The notes under the pieces were generated by a model. That model worked only from the letters and a program-made list of their open reading frames with translations. It did no database searches and was not told the origin of the DNA. Positions 54,051 to 63,161 of a DNA stretch of 64,000 nucleotides are shown piece after piece (the first letter of the stretch is position 1; the number at the start of each line of letters is the position of its first letter). The translations under genes and the position numbers were made by a program. The DNA is from Roseibacillus sp. (GTDB taxonomy: Bacteria > Verrucomicrobiota > Verrucomicrobiia > Verrucomicrobiales > Akkermansiaceae): assembly GCA_002686085.1 (NCBI GenBank), contig NZAC01000071.1, positions 22,693-86,692 of the forward strand, in the 5' to 3' direction.

Positions 54051-55019
54051 TCAAGAACCGGTGTCCGCTAGTGGTTTCCCATCCGGGTTGGCCGCTCCCA
54101 GCGGCACCTCATGGAGATAAAGGTCAAATCGACCTCCTTTTTCCGAAACGATAACAACGTGCCGCCCATCCGGATGCCACGCCGGGTAATCATCCCGATC
54201 CAATCCGGTAGTGAGAGCACGTACATCGGTCCCATCGATCCTCATGACGTAGACATTGTAACCCCCATCCCGGGTGCTGGTGAAAGCAATCTGACTGCCA
54301 TCTGGGGAAACGACCGGACGGATATCCATGATCGTATTTTCGGTGAGGCGTTTCTCGTCAGTGCCATCAGCACTCATTGAGTAAATCTCGTAGTTATTCT
54401 CCCGAGAATTGCTGAAGATAATTCTTTTTCCGTCAGGCGTAAAACTTGGCCAGTTACTTACTCCTTCAGACTGGGTCAATTGCTTCTTCTCCTTGCCATC
54501 AACCTGAACGGACCACAGTTGCTGAGGTCCGGTTTCCGCAAAAGCATAGACGACCCGTTTGCTGTCAGGAGTGAAGACCGGACTTCTTGTTCCTCCTCGC
54601 CCGGAGTGAGTAATGTAGACATCCTTTCTTTCCTCAAGATTCCTGATCACAAGCTTTGCAGTCAGGTTTCCGGTACACTCAGTTACCGACAAAAATCTGC
54701 CATCCGGTGAGAGCTTGGGCTCTATATGGTGCTTATCGCCCACATCCGGCACAAACGGCTCGGTCTTACCGGTTTCAAGATCCAACCTGAGGACCCTGAC
54801 CAGATCATCCTGCTCATCGTAGCCATAAAGAAGAGCTTTTCCCCCATCGACGAAATACGGATCGCGCTTGAGGATTCCATCCTCGGTCAGCTGCTTTGGT
54901 TCTGCCAGAGCAGAATTATGCAAGACCGGCAACGTCATGCTCAGAGCAAGGATGACCCATAACCTGCAGGCCCGCCATGAGCTCGCGACCCAACCAGCCG
55001 ATTGACTAAAGGAGCTCAT
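54051..55019 (-). CDS. TolB-like WD40 beta-propeller protein, secreted
   Basis: A 322-residue protein with a long n-region and signal peptide (RLWVILALSMTLPVLHNSALA|EP). Repeats of the TolB/PD40 type: RDPYFVDGGKALLYGYD, EPKLSPDGRFLSVTE, RSPVFTPDSKRVVYAFAE, NWPSFTPDGKRIIFSNSRENN, IRPVVSPDGSQIAFTSTRDGGYNVYVM and DYPAWHPDGRHVVIVSEKGG. It probably forms a binding scaffold. It overlaps the end of the DUF1501 gene by 14 bases and lies directly before the PPC gene. Confidence 0.92.
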   Translation of the reverse strand: MSSFSQSAGWVASSWRACRLWVILALSMTLPVLHNSALAEPKQLTEDGILKRDPYFVDGGKALLYGYDEQDDLVRVLRLDLETGKTEPFVPDVGDKHHIEPKLSPDGRFLSVTECTGNLTAKLVIRNLEERKDVYITHSGRGGTRSPVFTPDSKRVVYAFAETGPQQLWSVQVDGKEKKQLTQSEGVSNWPSFTPDGKRIIFSNSRENNYEIYSMSADGTDEKRLTENTIMDIRPVVSPDGSQIAFTSTRDGGYNVYVMRIDGTDVRALTTGLDRDDYPAWHPDGRHVVIVSEKGGRFDLYLHEVPLGAANPDGKPLADTGS

Positions 55020-56346
55020 TGATCACCCTCCCTCCATCCAGAACTTTCATTTCTGCCCTCTGCTGAGCTCCTACTCCACATAGTTCCGCGATGGTCGTTC
55101 CGGCCATGAGAGGAGAAATCGGTTCCGTGATGGGGCGCTCTGCCCGCGCATCACTCTCCCCTATTGTTCGTCCGGGCTGTACTCCCGCACCAGCCCAGAT
55201 AGAGAAGTAGCAGTGCTGGTGGTGCTCACGAGCGGCACGCTTACTGATCTTGGGAGTGCGCCCAAACTCACCCATCGCCACGACAAGAGTGTCCTCCATC
55301 ATACCGCGATCATACAAATCATCCAGCAAAGCCGAAAAAGCACGATCGAGAATCGGACAGTGCCTGTCCTGAAGGAGCTCAAAATTGTAAATGTGAGTAT
55401 CCCATCCCCAATCTCCATTGGGGGTAAAGGTCTCCACGTATTCAGACCAGTTGACCTGAATGTAGGGCACACCAACCTGCGCCAGACGGCGAGCCAGCAG
55501 GCAACTCTGGCCGAAGGCAGTCTGCCCATAAGACTCCCGGGTCTTCTCCTTCTCACGGGTAAGGTCAAACGCATCCTTGGCCTTCGGATCAGTCAGCAAC
55601 CCGTAGGCGGCCTGGTGTGTCTTCTCCCAATCATCGATACGCGCTCCGTCCAGAGTCCTATGAGCTGCATCGAGCTGGTCGAGCAGCCTCTTCCGATCCT
55701 GAATCCTGTTCGGAGTAATGCCATCCAGCATCTTCAGAGTTGGGATATTGACATCTCCGTGCTGGGAGCAGCTCACCAGGAAAGGATCGTAGGCCTTACC
55801 AAGAGTTCCTCCTCCATATCCCTCGATGCGTCGCGGAAGGTCTCGAGGAATGCCCCGTCCCAGATAAAAGAACGGCGGAAGAGCTCCACTGTTTCCACGG
55901 TGCTTCGCAATGATCGATCCAAAGTTTGGATGAACCGTGGGAGACTCCTTAAATCCGGTCACCCCGATCGTTCCCGCGCCGGGATGCCCTCCATCCGTTG
56001 TCACCATGGACCGGATCAAGGAAAACTTGTCGTTGCGCTGCGCGAGGCGCGGCAGCATTTCGGTAAAGTGCACTCCGGGAATTTTCGTGGGAATCGTCCC
56101 GAACGGGCCCCGGTAATCCATGGGCGCGTCGGGCTTCGGGTCAAAAGTGTCAATATGACTGGGCCCGCCCCAGAGCCACAGGAGAATGACAGACTTGGCC
56201 CGCCCCCGCTCCTGCGCCGCCTGCACGTCTAGAAGGCTCGGCAAGCCTGCGCCCATCGCAAAGGGAACGGCAGCAGCCGTCTTCAGAAAGGAACGGCGCG
56301 ACAGGCCGTTGCAGTCATTTGCCTTAAAATTACCTACCCCGATCAT
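55006..56346 (-). CDS. DUF1501 protein, Tat-exported, first gene of a five-gene operon
   Basis: A 446-residue protein of the DUF1501 family. Tat signal NGLSRRSFLKTAAAVPFAMGAGLPSLLDVQ (SRRSFLK). Family signatures are ILLWLWGGPSHIDTFDPKPDAP, FSLIRSMVTTDGGHPGAGTIG, QVNWSEYVETFTPNGDWGWDTHI, DTLVVAMGEFGRTPKISKRAAREH and HCYFSIWAGAGVQPGRTIGESD. Genes downstream on the same strand, with overlaps or gaps under ten bases, are a TolB-like propeller, a PPC-like protein, a DUF1549/DUF1553 protein and a WD40-cytochrome. Tight packing suggests a co-produced periplasmic complex. Confidence 0.95.
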   Translation of the reverse strand: MIGVGNFKANDCNGLSRRSFLKTAAAVPFAMGAGLPSLLDVQAAQERGRAKSVILLWLWGGPSHIDTFDPKPDAPMDYRGPFGTIPTKIPGVHFTEMLPRLAQRNDKFSLIRSMVTTDGGHPGAGTIGVTGFKESPTVHPNFGSIIAKHRGNSGALPPFFYLGRGIPRDLPRRIEGYGGGTLGKAYDPFLVSCSQHGDVNIPTLKMLDGITPNRIQDRKRLLDQLDAAHRTLDGARIDDWEKTHQAAYGLLTDPKAKDAFDLTREKEKTRESYGQTAFGQSCLLARRLAQVGVPYIQVNWSEYVETFTPNGDWGWDTHIYNFELLQDRHCPILDRAFSALLDDLYDRGMMEDTLVVAMGEFGRTPKISKRAAREHHQHCYFSIWAGAGVQPGRTIGESDARAERPITEPISPLMAGTTIAELCGVGAQQRAEMKVLDGGRVINELL

Positions 56347-56413
56347 CTTTGAGCAGGAGAGAGGGTGATTATTCTAACCTCAAAAGAAAAGGAAATATGT
56401 ATCCCCGCAAGAG

Positions 56414-57892
56414 GTGAGCAGCTCCCTCGAAATTTTAGGATTTGGCGTCGATTCCTCCATCCCTAGGGTCTTTCCCTTGGCCTTTAACAGCTATCTGTTC
56501 TGGATCTTCTTCGCTGCGGTAATAGTGCTCTATCGCTTGTTACCCCATCGAGGACAGAATCGCATGCTCCTCGTGGCAAGCTACGTGTTCTACGGAGCCT
56601 GGGATGCTCGCTTCCTCATCCTAATCGCAATCTCCACCCTGATAGATTTCCACGTCGCGCAGCGGGTGACAAAATCGCGGGACAGGGCAATCGCGAAGCG
56701 GTGGTGTGCACTATCCATCACCACCAACCTTGGTATCCTCGGAATCTTCAAATACTTCGACTTCTTTACCGCAAGCTTTGCCCGGCTCCTCAAATCTCTC
56801 TTCAGCTATGAAACAGATCCCGTCACCCTGAACATCATTCTGCCAGTCGGTATCTCCTTCTACACCTTTCAAACCCTGAGCTATACGATCGACGTCTACC
56901 GTGGACACACCAAGGCCGCCACAAGCCTGCCCGACTTCGCTCTCTATGTGGCATTTTTTCCTCAGCTGGTGGCGGGCCCTATTGAGCGCTCCCATCGGCT
57001 GCTCCCTCAAATTATCAATCCTCGCAGGACCTCGAGGGATCACTTCGCAAAGGGACTTTATCTCGTCATTAGTGGGCTCTTTGCCAAGATCGTTATCGCT
57101 GACAACATGGCGTTCATCTGCAATGGGATCTTTGCGGCTAGCGATGATCAGGTCGGCGGCATCGATCGACTGGTAGGAGTCTACGCCTTCGCATTTCAAA
57201 TCTATGGGGACTTTTACGGCTATTCCGCCATCGCTCGTGGCATCGCCCTCTGGATGGGAATTGAGCTCATGGCAAATTTTCGCATGCCCTACTTCGCGCG
57301 CTCTCCGGCAGATTTCTGGAAGCGCTGGCACATCAGCCTGTCGAGCTGGTTACGCGATTATCTTTACATTCCACTGGGAGGAAACCGGGGAGGCCATTGG
57401 AAAACGTGCAGAAATCTGATGATTACCATGCTACTGGGAGGTCTCTGGCATGGAGCAGGGTGGACATTTGTTCTGTGGGGGCTCTATCAGGGAATCCTCC
57501 TGTGTGCCTATCGGCCGTTCGAAGGTCGCATTCGTGATTCTCAACCGTCCATCGTACGTCGCCTGGTAGAAACATTCCTGTTCTTCAATCTCGTATGTAT
57601 TGGCTGGCTTTTATTCCGAGCCGAATCTGCCGCACAGGCATGGAACTTCTTTAACACAATCCTCTTTAGCGACTTTTCTGCCACCTTCCTTACTCCCTAC
57701 GGATTGGGATCCATCCTCTATCTTGCCGGGCCGTTCCTGCTGCTCGAAATCTGGCTGGCCCGACGCAACGATCTTCTGGCCCTGACAACGGTTCCATGGG
57801 GTTGGCGATCCGCAGCATACGCCTACGCACTTTTCATGCTTGTAGTTCATCAACCTCTCCGCACAAGTGAGTTCATCTACTTCCAGTTTTAA
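56414..57892 (+). CDS. MBOAT family O-acyltransferase (AlgI-like)
   Basis: A polytopic membrane protein of up to 492 residues. Typical MBOAT/AlgI features are YRLLPHRGQNRMLLVASYVFYG, PVGISFYTFQTLSYTIDVYRG, FFPQLVAGPIERSHRLLPQ, FRMPYFARSPADFWKRWHISLSSWLRDYLYIPLGGNRGG and the catalytic-His segment LLGGLWHGAGWTFVLWG. It transfers acetyl groups from the cytoplasm side to an extracytoplasmic polysaccharide. GTG start at 56414 is taken; a TTG at 56477 (then AFNSYLFW) matches the usual family N-terminus better and may be the true start. It overlaps the next gene by 26 bases. Confidence 0.93.
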   Translation: MSSSLEILGFGVDSSIPRVFPLAFNSYLFWIFFAAVIVLYRLLPHRGQNRMLLVASYVFYGAWDARFLILIAISTLIDFHVAQRVTKSRDRAIAKRWCALSITTNLGILGIFKYFDFFTASFARLLKSLFSYETDPVTLNIILPVGISFYTFQTLSYTIDVYRGHTKAATSLPDFALYVAFFPQLVAGPIERSHRLLPQIINPRRTSRDHFAKGLYLVISGLFAKIVIADNMAFICNGIFAASDDQVGGIDRLVGVYAFAFQIYGDFYGYSAIARGIALWMGIELMANFRMPYFARSPADFWKRWHISLSSWLRDYLYIPLGGNRGGHWKTCRNLMITMLLGGLWHGAGWTFVLWGLYQGILLCAYRPFEGRIRDSQPSIVRRLVETFLFFNLVCIGWLLFRAESAAQAWNFFNTILFSDFSATFLTPYGLGSILYLAGPFLLLEIWLARRNDLLALTTVPWGWRSAAYAYALFMLVVHQPLRTSEFIYFQF

Positions 57893-58850
57893 AAGAACCG
57901 AGTGGAAAGTCCTCGCCGTGCTGGCGGGGACCGGCATCCTGCTCGAAATTATCGCGAGAATCCTTGCTCCCACCCTCGATTACGATCGCGTCCACATCCA
58001 TGCTTTCCCGGAAATCGCGGAGGAAATCAAAGTTGGAGAAAGCCCACGAATCATGATCCTCGGGAATTCTCTTCTTCTCCATGGAGTCGATGAAACCTTG
58101 CTGCAGGAAAATATTTCTACTGCACTTTCCAGACCTTGCAGCGTCTCCAAGGTCACTCCGGTCGCTACTGCGGCACGAGATTGGCACTACCTCTACGATA
58201 CTTACTTTACACAATCTCAAAGCCATCCGGACATCGTTGTGATTGGCTTTGTGGGGCACCATCTGCCAGACCAATACGAACTCAAGATACGTCGTCTCAC
58301 CCGCCACTTCTGCTCCCTTGACAATCTGGGCTCCTGTCTGAACGAGGAGGGCCGCACCCTTGACGAAAGAGCGATCGGCTTTATCTCACACTTCAGTGCC
58401 CTTTTTGGAGATCAGCGAACCCATCAATGGGGTGTCAGCTCTGCTACAATCCCTCAATTCGGACCGGGCGTCAGCAGACTCAATAACATCCTCGATGCGG
58501 CACAAACCCGCCCCGCACCAAACGGGAGCGACGATCCCGGCATCCAGGCACCCTCAACCCGGACCTACCGCAAACTCGCCGACCTCATCAAGACCCTGAA
58601 GGCCCATGGCGTGAAACCCTACTTCATTCCCATGCCGCAACCTGAGCCTTGGACTGTTGACCCGGAAGCACGAGCCACGATCGAGGAACAAGGTGCCACT
58701 CTGATAGATCGCTCTGTCAATCCTCGCATGGGACGAAGCGACTTTTCCGACGGGTATCACCTCGGAGAAACAGGAAAGACACGCTTCACTTCCTTTCTCG
58801 CCTCGGTGCTGTCCGAGGAACTATCAAGCATGGAAACACCCGCCCCCTGA
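57867..58850 (+). CDS. SGNH/AlgJ-like secreted O-acyltransferase partner
   Basis: A 327-residue protein with an N-terminal membrane segment (VLAVLAGTGILLEIIARIL, about 15-33) that anchors it outside the membrane. An SGNH-type core is suggested by RIMILGNSLLLHGVDE (block I with Ser), PDIVVIGFVGHHL (block II/III region) and the C-terminal RSDFSDGYHLGETGKTRF (Asp and His, block V). Such proteins finish the acetyl transfer that an MBOAT protein starts (AlgJ/AlgX, PatB). GTG start at 57867 overlaps the MBOAT C-terminus, a coupling that supports a shared function. Confidence 0.8.
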   Translation: MSSSTSSFKRTEWKVLAVLAGTGILLEIIARILAPTLDYDRVHIHAFPEIAEEIKVGESPRIMILGNSLLLHGVDETLLQENISTALSRPCSVSKVTPVATAARDWHYLYDTYFTQSQSHPDIVVIGFVGHHLPDQYELKIRRLTRHFCSLDNLGSCLNEEGRTLDERAIGFISHFSALFGDQRTHQWGVSSATIPQFGPGVSRLNNILDAAQTRPAPNGSDDPGIQAPSTRTYRKLADLIKTLKAHGVKPYFIPMPQPEPWTVDPEARATIEEQGATLIDRSVNPRMGRSDFSDGYHLGETGKTRFTSFLASVLSEELSSMETPAP

Positions 58851-58893
58851 TCCGCCATTGACGGACACAGGGCTGGCCCTTCATCGTCTCCGA

Positions 58894-60438
58894 ATGGTGG
58901 ATTGCCTTTTTCGACGCGTTCTTATTCTAGTTTGCGGCCTCGCAACCCTGCCCTGCACACCCGGAAAGGCCGCACTCACCGTAGCCGCAGTCTTTGGTGA
59001 CAATGCCGTCCTCCAGAGAGAGGCTGAGCTCCCAGTCTGGGGTAGCGCACCGGCCGGCACCGAGGTACATGTCGAATTTGCGGGCCAATCCAGGATCGCT
59101 ACGGCTGACGCAGACGGAAAATGGATTGCCCAGCTCGAAGCAATGCCCGCGAGCAGCGAAGGAAGGCCCCTTCAGATTCGCTCGTCCCAAGACCGCATTA
59201 CTTTCAAAAACGTCGTGGTCGGGGAGGTCTGGCTGGCAAGCGGGCAGTCGAATATGCAATTCCCCATGAGCGCGTGCGCGCGCCGGATCAAGACCATTGC
59301 AGCCACGCTTCGGGAGCAGCCTGATCCCAATATTCGCTTTCTACGAATTAGCTGTCCGGACAGCCCCAGCTTGAGGGATATCAAGCGGCACGAAATTGCG
59401 TGGAGTGTAGACTCCCAGTCCACTCGTCCCGGCTATTCCGCCGTCGCCTTCTTCTTCGCTCGCAAGGTCGCAAACCACCTTGGAGTCCCAGTGGGAGTCA
59501 TTGAATCCTCGTGGGGGGGGAAACCCATCGAGGGGTTCATTCCTTCAGAGGAATTTGAAACCAGGGAGGCTCTACGACCCATCGCCGAACTTGTCCGGAA
59601 CAATAAGCTGAAAGAAGTGGGGGCCTTGGAAGGAGGGGTGATTATCCGTAACACTGCAGGGATGCCCGGGCGCATCTTTAATAGCAGGATCGCCCCAGTT
59701 GCACCCTATGCCGTTGCCGGTGCCATCTGGTATCAGGGAGAATCAAACGCCGGCAAGGGGGAAGACCCTCGGAACTACAGGTTTAAAATGCAGGCCCTCG
59801 TAACTGGCTGGCGCAAGGTATTCCGCAACCCAAAGCTGCCGTTCTACTTCGTTCAACTTCCATCCTACCGGGACGAAGCCTTCGGTTGGATTCGCCTGCG
59901 CGAAGAACAGCGGCTGAGTCTCTCCCTCCCACAAACCGGCATGGCCGTGACCATCGACCTCTACGACACTGATATTCACCCCGCCAACAAGATTGATGTG
60001 GGAGAGCGCCTCGCACTCTGGCCACTTTCTCAGCAATATGGTCATTCCCAGAGGGTATGCGGAGGACCACTTTTCAAATCAGCGAAGGTAGAGGGCGAAA
60101 CTATGCGGATCCAATTTGATTTCCTTGGGGGAGGTCTGATGGTTGCGACCAAAGAGGGGGCAGGTCCGGTCACGGAAACTCCAGCCACGGATCTTCAGCA
60201 CTTTGAAATCGCAGGGGCAGATGCTGTCTGGCATCCCGCTACGGCCGAGATTGAAAGCGAGGAAGTGGTTGTTCAATCGCCGTCAGTCAGTCGGCCCGTG
60301 GCAGTACGCTACGCATGCCATGGAGCCCCGCAAAACCCAAACCTCTACAACCGCGCAGGACTGCCTGCATCGCCTTTCTGCTCAAACCTTGCGTTTCTTC
60401 CGTGGTCGGTCGATCCCGTTTCCGGCGGGACAAGATAA
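58894..60438 (+). CDS. Sialate O-acetylesterase (SASA), secreted
   Basis: A 514-residue SASA protein. Signal region RRVLILVCGLATLPCTPGKA. The N-terminal beta-domain is VAAVFGDNAVLQREAELPVWG. Catalytic domain landmarks: GEVWLASGQSNMQFPM (Ser in GQSN), GVIESSWGGKPIEGF, GAIWYQGESNAGKGEDPRNY and TIDLYDTDIHPANKIDVGERL (Asp and His). The ATG at 58894 is used; an in-frame TTG lies 36 bases upstream. It follows the MBOAT and SGNH genes on the same strand within 44 bases and so could trim or recycle the acetyl groups they add. Confidence 0.93.
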   Translation: MVDCLFRRVLILVCGLATLPCTPGKAALTVAAVFGDNAVLQREAELPVWGSAPAGTEVHVEFAGQSRIATADADGKWIAQLEAMPASSEGRPLQIRSSQDRITFKNVVVGEVWLASGQSNMQFPMSACARRIKTIAATLREQPDPNIRFLRISCPDSPSLRDIKRHEIAWSVDSQSTRPGYSAVAFFFARKVANHLGVPVGVIESSWGGKPIEGFIPSEEFETREALRPIAELVRNNKLKEVGALEGGVIIRNTAGMPGRIFNSRIAPVAPYAVAGAIWYQGESNAGKGEDPRNYRFKMQALVTGWRKVFRNPKLPFYFVQLPSYRDEAFGWIRLREEQRLSLSLPQTGMAVTIDLYDTDIHPANKIDVGERLALWPLSQQYGHSQRVCGGPLFKSAKVEGETMRIQFDFLGGGLMVATKEGAGPVTETPATDLQHFEIAGADAVWHPATAEIESEEVVVQSPSVSRPVAVRYACHGAPQNPNLYNRAGLPASPFCSNLAFLPWSVDPVSGGTR

Positions 60439-60567
60439 AACCGGAGTGCGACGCCCCACCTGCTGTTTGGAAATCGGCATCCGAGGTCAATGTCCTGCGA
60501 CGTTCCTCCAAAAGTGGAGTCTCACCAAGACTTCAACCTCGTTCTCCCATGTTGGCCCGCGGAGAGA

Positions 60568-62013
60568 CTACTGTGCGGTTCCGGGAAGGAACCGGTAATA
60601 GACCTCGAGCATCAGAGTAGCCAGACAGGTCACATAGTGCACGTTCCCCAGTCCATGGCCGGAGTTGCCAGGAATAGGCCAAGACCCGTCTTCGTTCTGG
60701 GCTGCAAGAGTTCCGTCCCGGAAGAGTTCGTTATATTCCTGCCAGAACCTGCCTCCGTAATTGATCATCGCCTGGGAAGCATAATAGTGCCCGTAGAGAT
60801 CGGTATCCTTCCCCTTCCAGTCGAACTTGATGTTTTTGTTGATGAGCTTACAGGCTTTTCGGGGTACGGAATGGGCTTCCTTGCCCCAGAGCTGGAAACA
60901 AAGAGCCCCTGCTGCAGACAGGGTCGTACCGTCTCCCTTGGGAGTTGGACCGGTGTATCCAATGGCACCACTCGCGTGCTGGTTACCTTCAAAGGCATCC
61001 AGCCCATCTCTCGCGGCCTTGGTCATATTCCGAAACTCTATTCCAGTATGCTTGCAGGCCTTGAGGGCCTGCAACGTCCAAGCCATCACTGAACTATCGT
61101 TACGACGGTCTTCCGCGAAACGATAGGTCCATCCTCCTGCGGCGTTCTGACCATCGATAATGGTCTGCCCTCCCAGCTGGACGGCCTCCATGAGGCCAGG
61201 AAGATTCACTCCCAGCTGGCTGCAGAAGGTGTATGCCTCCGCTATCGCGTAGGTCGCAATGGCGTGCTCGTAGACCCACTGGTTCGACTGGAGATCCGAT
61301 CCCAGCCGACCCTTGTTCTTGGCACTCTGGTTGACAAGGTAGGTAATCGCATTAGTGACTGTTTCTCCATACTTGACCGAGAGGGGAGTCTCGCAATGTC
61401 CGAGGTAGGCGAGAAGAGCCAGTCCCGTATAGGCGACCTTGTAATTGGTTCCCCAGGATCCTTCACCCTGCTGAGTGGTCTGGAGCCAGTCCAATGCTTT
61501 CACTACGGCGGTTTCACACTCTTCCGTGCCACCATTTTCCTTCAAACGCTGCATGCGGTCCTCAGGAGAGCAGCGCTTCCGCATCACTGCGGGAATATTT
61601 CCGAATCCTCCTCCACCACCGTCACCGCCATTCCCCCATCCTTCTCCAAAGTCATCCCCGCTACCAAAATCGAGATTCGGTTGCGCTTCCGTCTCCGGAA
61701 CAGGCACCGCGGTAGGCGATGGAGTCGTCGAAGCAATCACCTTGGCCATTGACGATGAGGGCGCAGAGGGCTTTCTCTGAATCTGTGGATTCACTTCCTT
61801 CTGATCCATGGTGTCTTCCTCAGGAGCGCCGGCCTGATAGGCGACGATAGTCGGGGACTTGATCATGAGGCTAGGCAGCAGGATGAAGAGTAGCACGAGA
61901 ACCACGAGGGCGATCACCAGAAGGGCGATAACTATACTTGTGACTACGGAGTTTCTCCGCTGCGCTTCCAAGCGCGCTTCGGCTTCAGGGCTAAGTTGGG
62001 CGTGAAGGCTCAT
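60568..62013 (-). CDS. Membrane-anchored protein with squalene cyclase/prenyltransferase-like alpha/alpha-toroid
   Basis: A 481-residue protein. A cytosolic N-tail with a basic patch (EAQRRNS) leads to one transmembrane helix (about 25-50, IVIALLVIALVVLVLLFILLPS). A low-complexity linker follows (Pro/Ser/Thr-rich, then GDDFGEGWGNGGDGGGGGFG, about 60-135). The globular part (150-481) consists of toroid repeats of the prenyltransferase type: ALDWLQTTQQGEGSWG, ALLAYLGHCETPLSVKYGETV, IIDGQNAAGGWTYRF, SVMAWTLQALKACKHTGIEF, DLYGHYYASQAMINYGG and LAAQNEDGSWPIPG. No DCTAE or DxDD catalytic motif is seen, so binding or scaffolding rather than cyclisation is likely. The start is the ATG at 62013. Confidence 0.8.
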   Translation of the reverse strand: MSLHAQLSPEAEARLEAQRRNSVVTSIVIALLVIALVVLVLLFILLPSLMIKSPTIVAYQAGAPEEDTMDQKEVNPQIQRKPSAPSSSMAKVIASTTPSPTAVPVPETEAQPNLDFGSGDDFGEGWGNGGDGGGGGFGNIPAVMRKRCSPEDRMQRLKENGGTEECETAVVKALDWLQTTQQGEGSWGTNYKVAYTGLALLAYLGHCETPLSVKYGETVTNAITYLVNQSAKNKGRLGSDLQSNQWVYEHAIATYAIAEAYTFCSQLGVNLPGLMEAVQLGGQTIIDGQNAAGGWTYRFAEDRRNDSSVMAWTLQALKACKHTGIEFRNMTKAARDGLDAFEGNQHASGAIGYTGPTPKGDGTTLSAAGALCFQLWGKEAHSVPRKACKLINKNIKFDWKGKDTDLYGHYYASQAMINYGGRFWQEYNELFRDGTLAAQNEDGSWPIPGNSGHGLGNVHYVTCLATLMLEVYYRFLPGTAQ

Positions 62014-62330
62014 ACCAAGGCGAAAATAAGGGTCTTTCGGAGTGCTCGCCCCCGAAGGGAACGGCACAGGCAGGTAGCTTACCTGTCCAATTTGGAAAAT
62101 CCGCTCAAAAATCGCCAAATTTTATCCGCCTTCTTAGCTCAAAGCCTAACCCGATAGGAGGATCCTACCCCCTTTTGCATCAAATCCCCGCACTTTTTGG
62201 CCAAAATCCAGCGAGATAAAGCCTTCTTTGCTATTTCCGACCCCAAGGGAAACGAGCAATGTGCCTTTGCCAAGAGACAGGCTGCTCAATCCTGAGCGTT
62301 GAAGCAACTAGCGCGACTGCGGAATTCCCC
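62014..62330. other. Intergenic region of 317 bases
   Basis: Lies between two minus-strand genes. It has two short perfect inverted repeats: CAGGTA/TACCTG (62071-62085) and TAGGA/TCCTA (62155-62167). They could be operator-like sites for the toroid gene, which starts at 62013. No gene is seen. Confidence 0.45.
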
Positions 62331-63155
62331 CTACTCCCCACCAGGCTCCAAATTCGGATCATCATCAGGATCTCTGGTCCAGATAATGGACACCCCCGGG
62401 CCCTGCTCATCAGGCGTAATAATTTCCCCCGAGGGCTTAATCACTTCCGGTACCCGGCGAACTTCTGTGTGTCCGTCAACGAAAAGAAGGACTCCTTTCT
62501 GGTTGTGCCGCGTCGCAAAAGCCCGTGGGTTAGCCTTGGGGGAACCGTTAAACTTCCTCTGAGCCTTGGAGTGCTGCTCGTCCTTGGGCAGTCCCCGCTC
62601 GAGGAATATCACGGTGTTCGCCGGCTGCTGAATCGAGGCCAAAGTCCCTGGATCCTTATATCCATCGAAAGATCGTCTCTGCAGTCGACTATTCATCCCT
62701 ATGGCAAAATAGGGCCGCTCCAACTTCTTCTCGCTTTTAGCGTAGGGAGCCGCCCCTACAAATATCGGGTAGGTCGAGTCATAAAAGGCCAGCGGGGCAT
62801 TATCTTGACCTAACTGAGCCACCGAACGGTAGCCCATTCTTTCGGGCAAGACGTTATACCACGCTTCCTCAGCCTCCTCGCTGGCTGCCACCGCCCAATC
62901 TTCTGCATCAGCCGAAATTTCAGGCACATCGGCATTTTCCAGAGGAAGTCGCCCTCCATGATCAGTGGTGTAGTCCACGAAAGCCTGACCAAGATCTTTA
63001 ATCTTCTGTGTCGCCCGGGTGAGATTCGCCCCTTGGACCATGTTTGTGTACACTTGGAATGAAATGCCCGCCAGCACGATAACTATCGCCATGGCTACGA
63101 GAAGCTCGAGGAGAGTAAACCCTCCCCTGGCTCTTCGATGACATTTTGGTTCCAT
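62331..63155 (-). CDS. Type II secretion-like pseudopilin (prepilin N-terminal methylation)
   Basis: A 274-residue protein with the prepilin cleavage signal RGGFTLLELLVAMAIVIVL (cut after Gly12, Glu at +5), a hydrophobic N-terminal helix to about 32 and a globular domain to the end. The C-terminal domain has LFVDGHTEVRRVP and ATRHNQKGVL, common in Verrucomicrobia/Planctomycetes pseudopilins. It is the second gene after the DUF4956 gene, seven bases downstream, so cotranscribed. A prepilin peptidase is not in the window. Confidence 0.9.
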   Translation of the reverse strand: MEPKCHRRARGGFTLLELLVAMAIVIVLAGISFQVYTNMVQGANLTRATQKIKDLGQAFVDYTTDHGGRLPLENADVPEISADAEDWAVAASEEAEEAWYNVLPERMGYRSVAQLGQDNAPLAFYDSTYPIFVGAAPYAKSEKKLERPYFAIGMNSRLQRRSFDGYKDPGTLASIQQPANTVIFLERGLPKDEQHSKAQRKFNGSPKANPRAFATRHNQKGVLLFVDGHTEVRRVPEVIKPSGEIITPDEQGPGVSIIWTRDPDDDPNLEPGGE

Positions 63156-63161
63156 GAATTT

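Noticed and set aside
55213..56232. A 339-codon plus-strand frame opposite the DUF1501 gene
   Set aside because: Antisense to a conserved Tat-exported family; composition is atypical and no motif is present.
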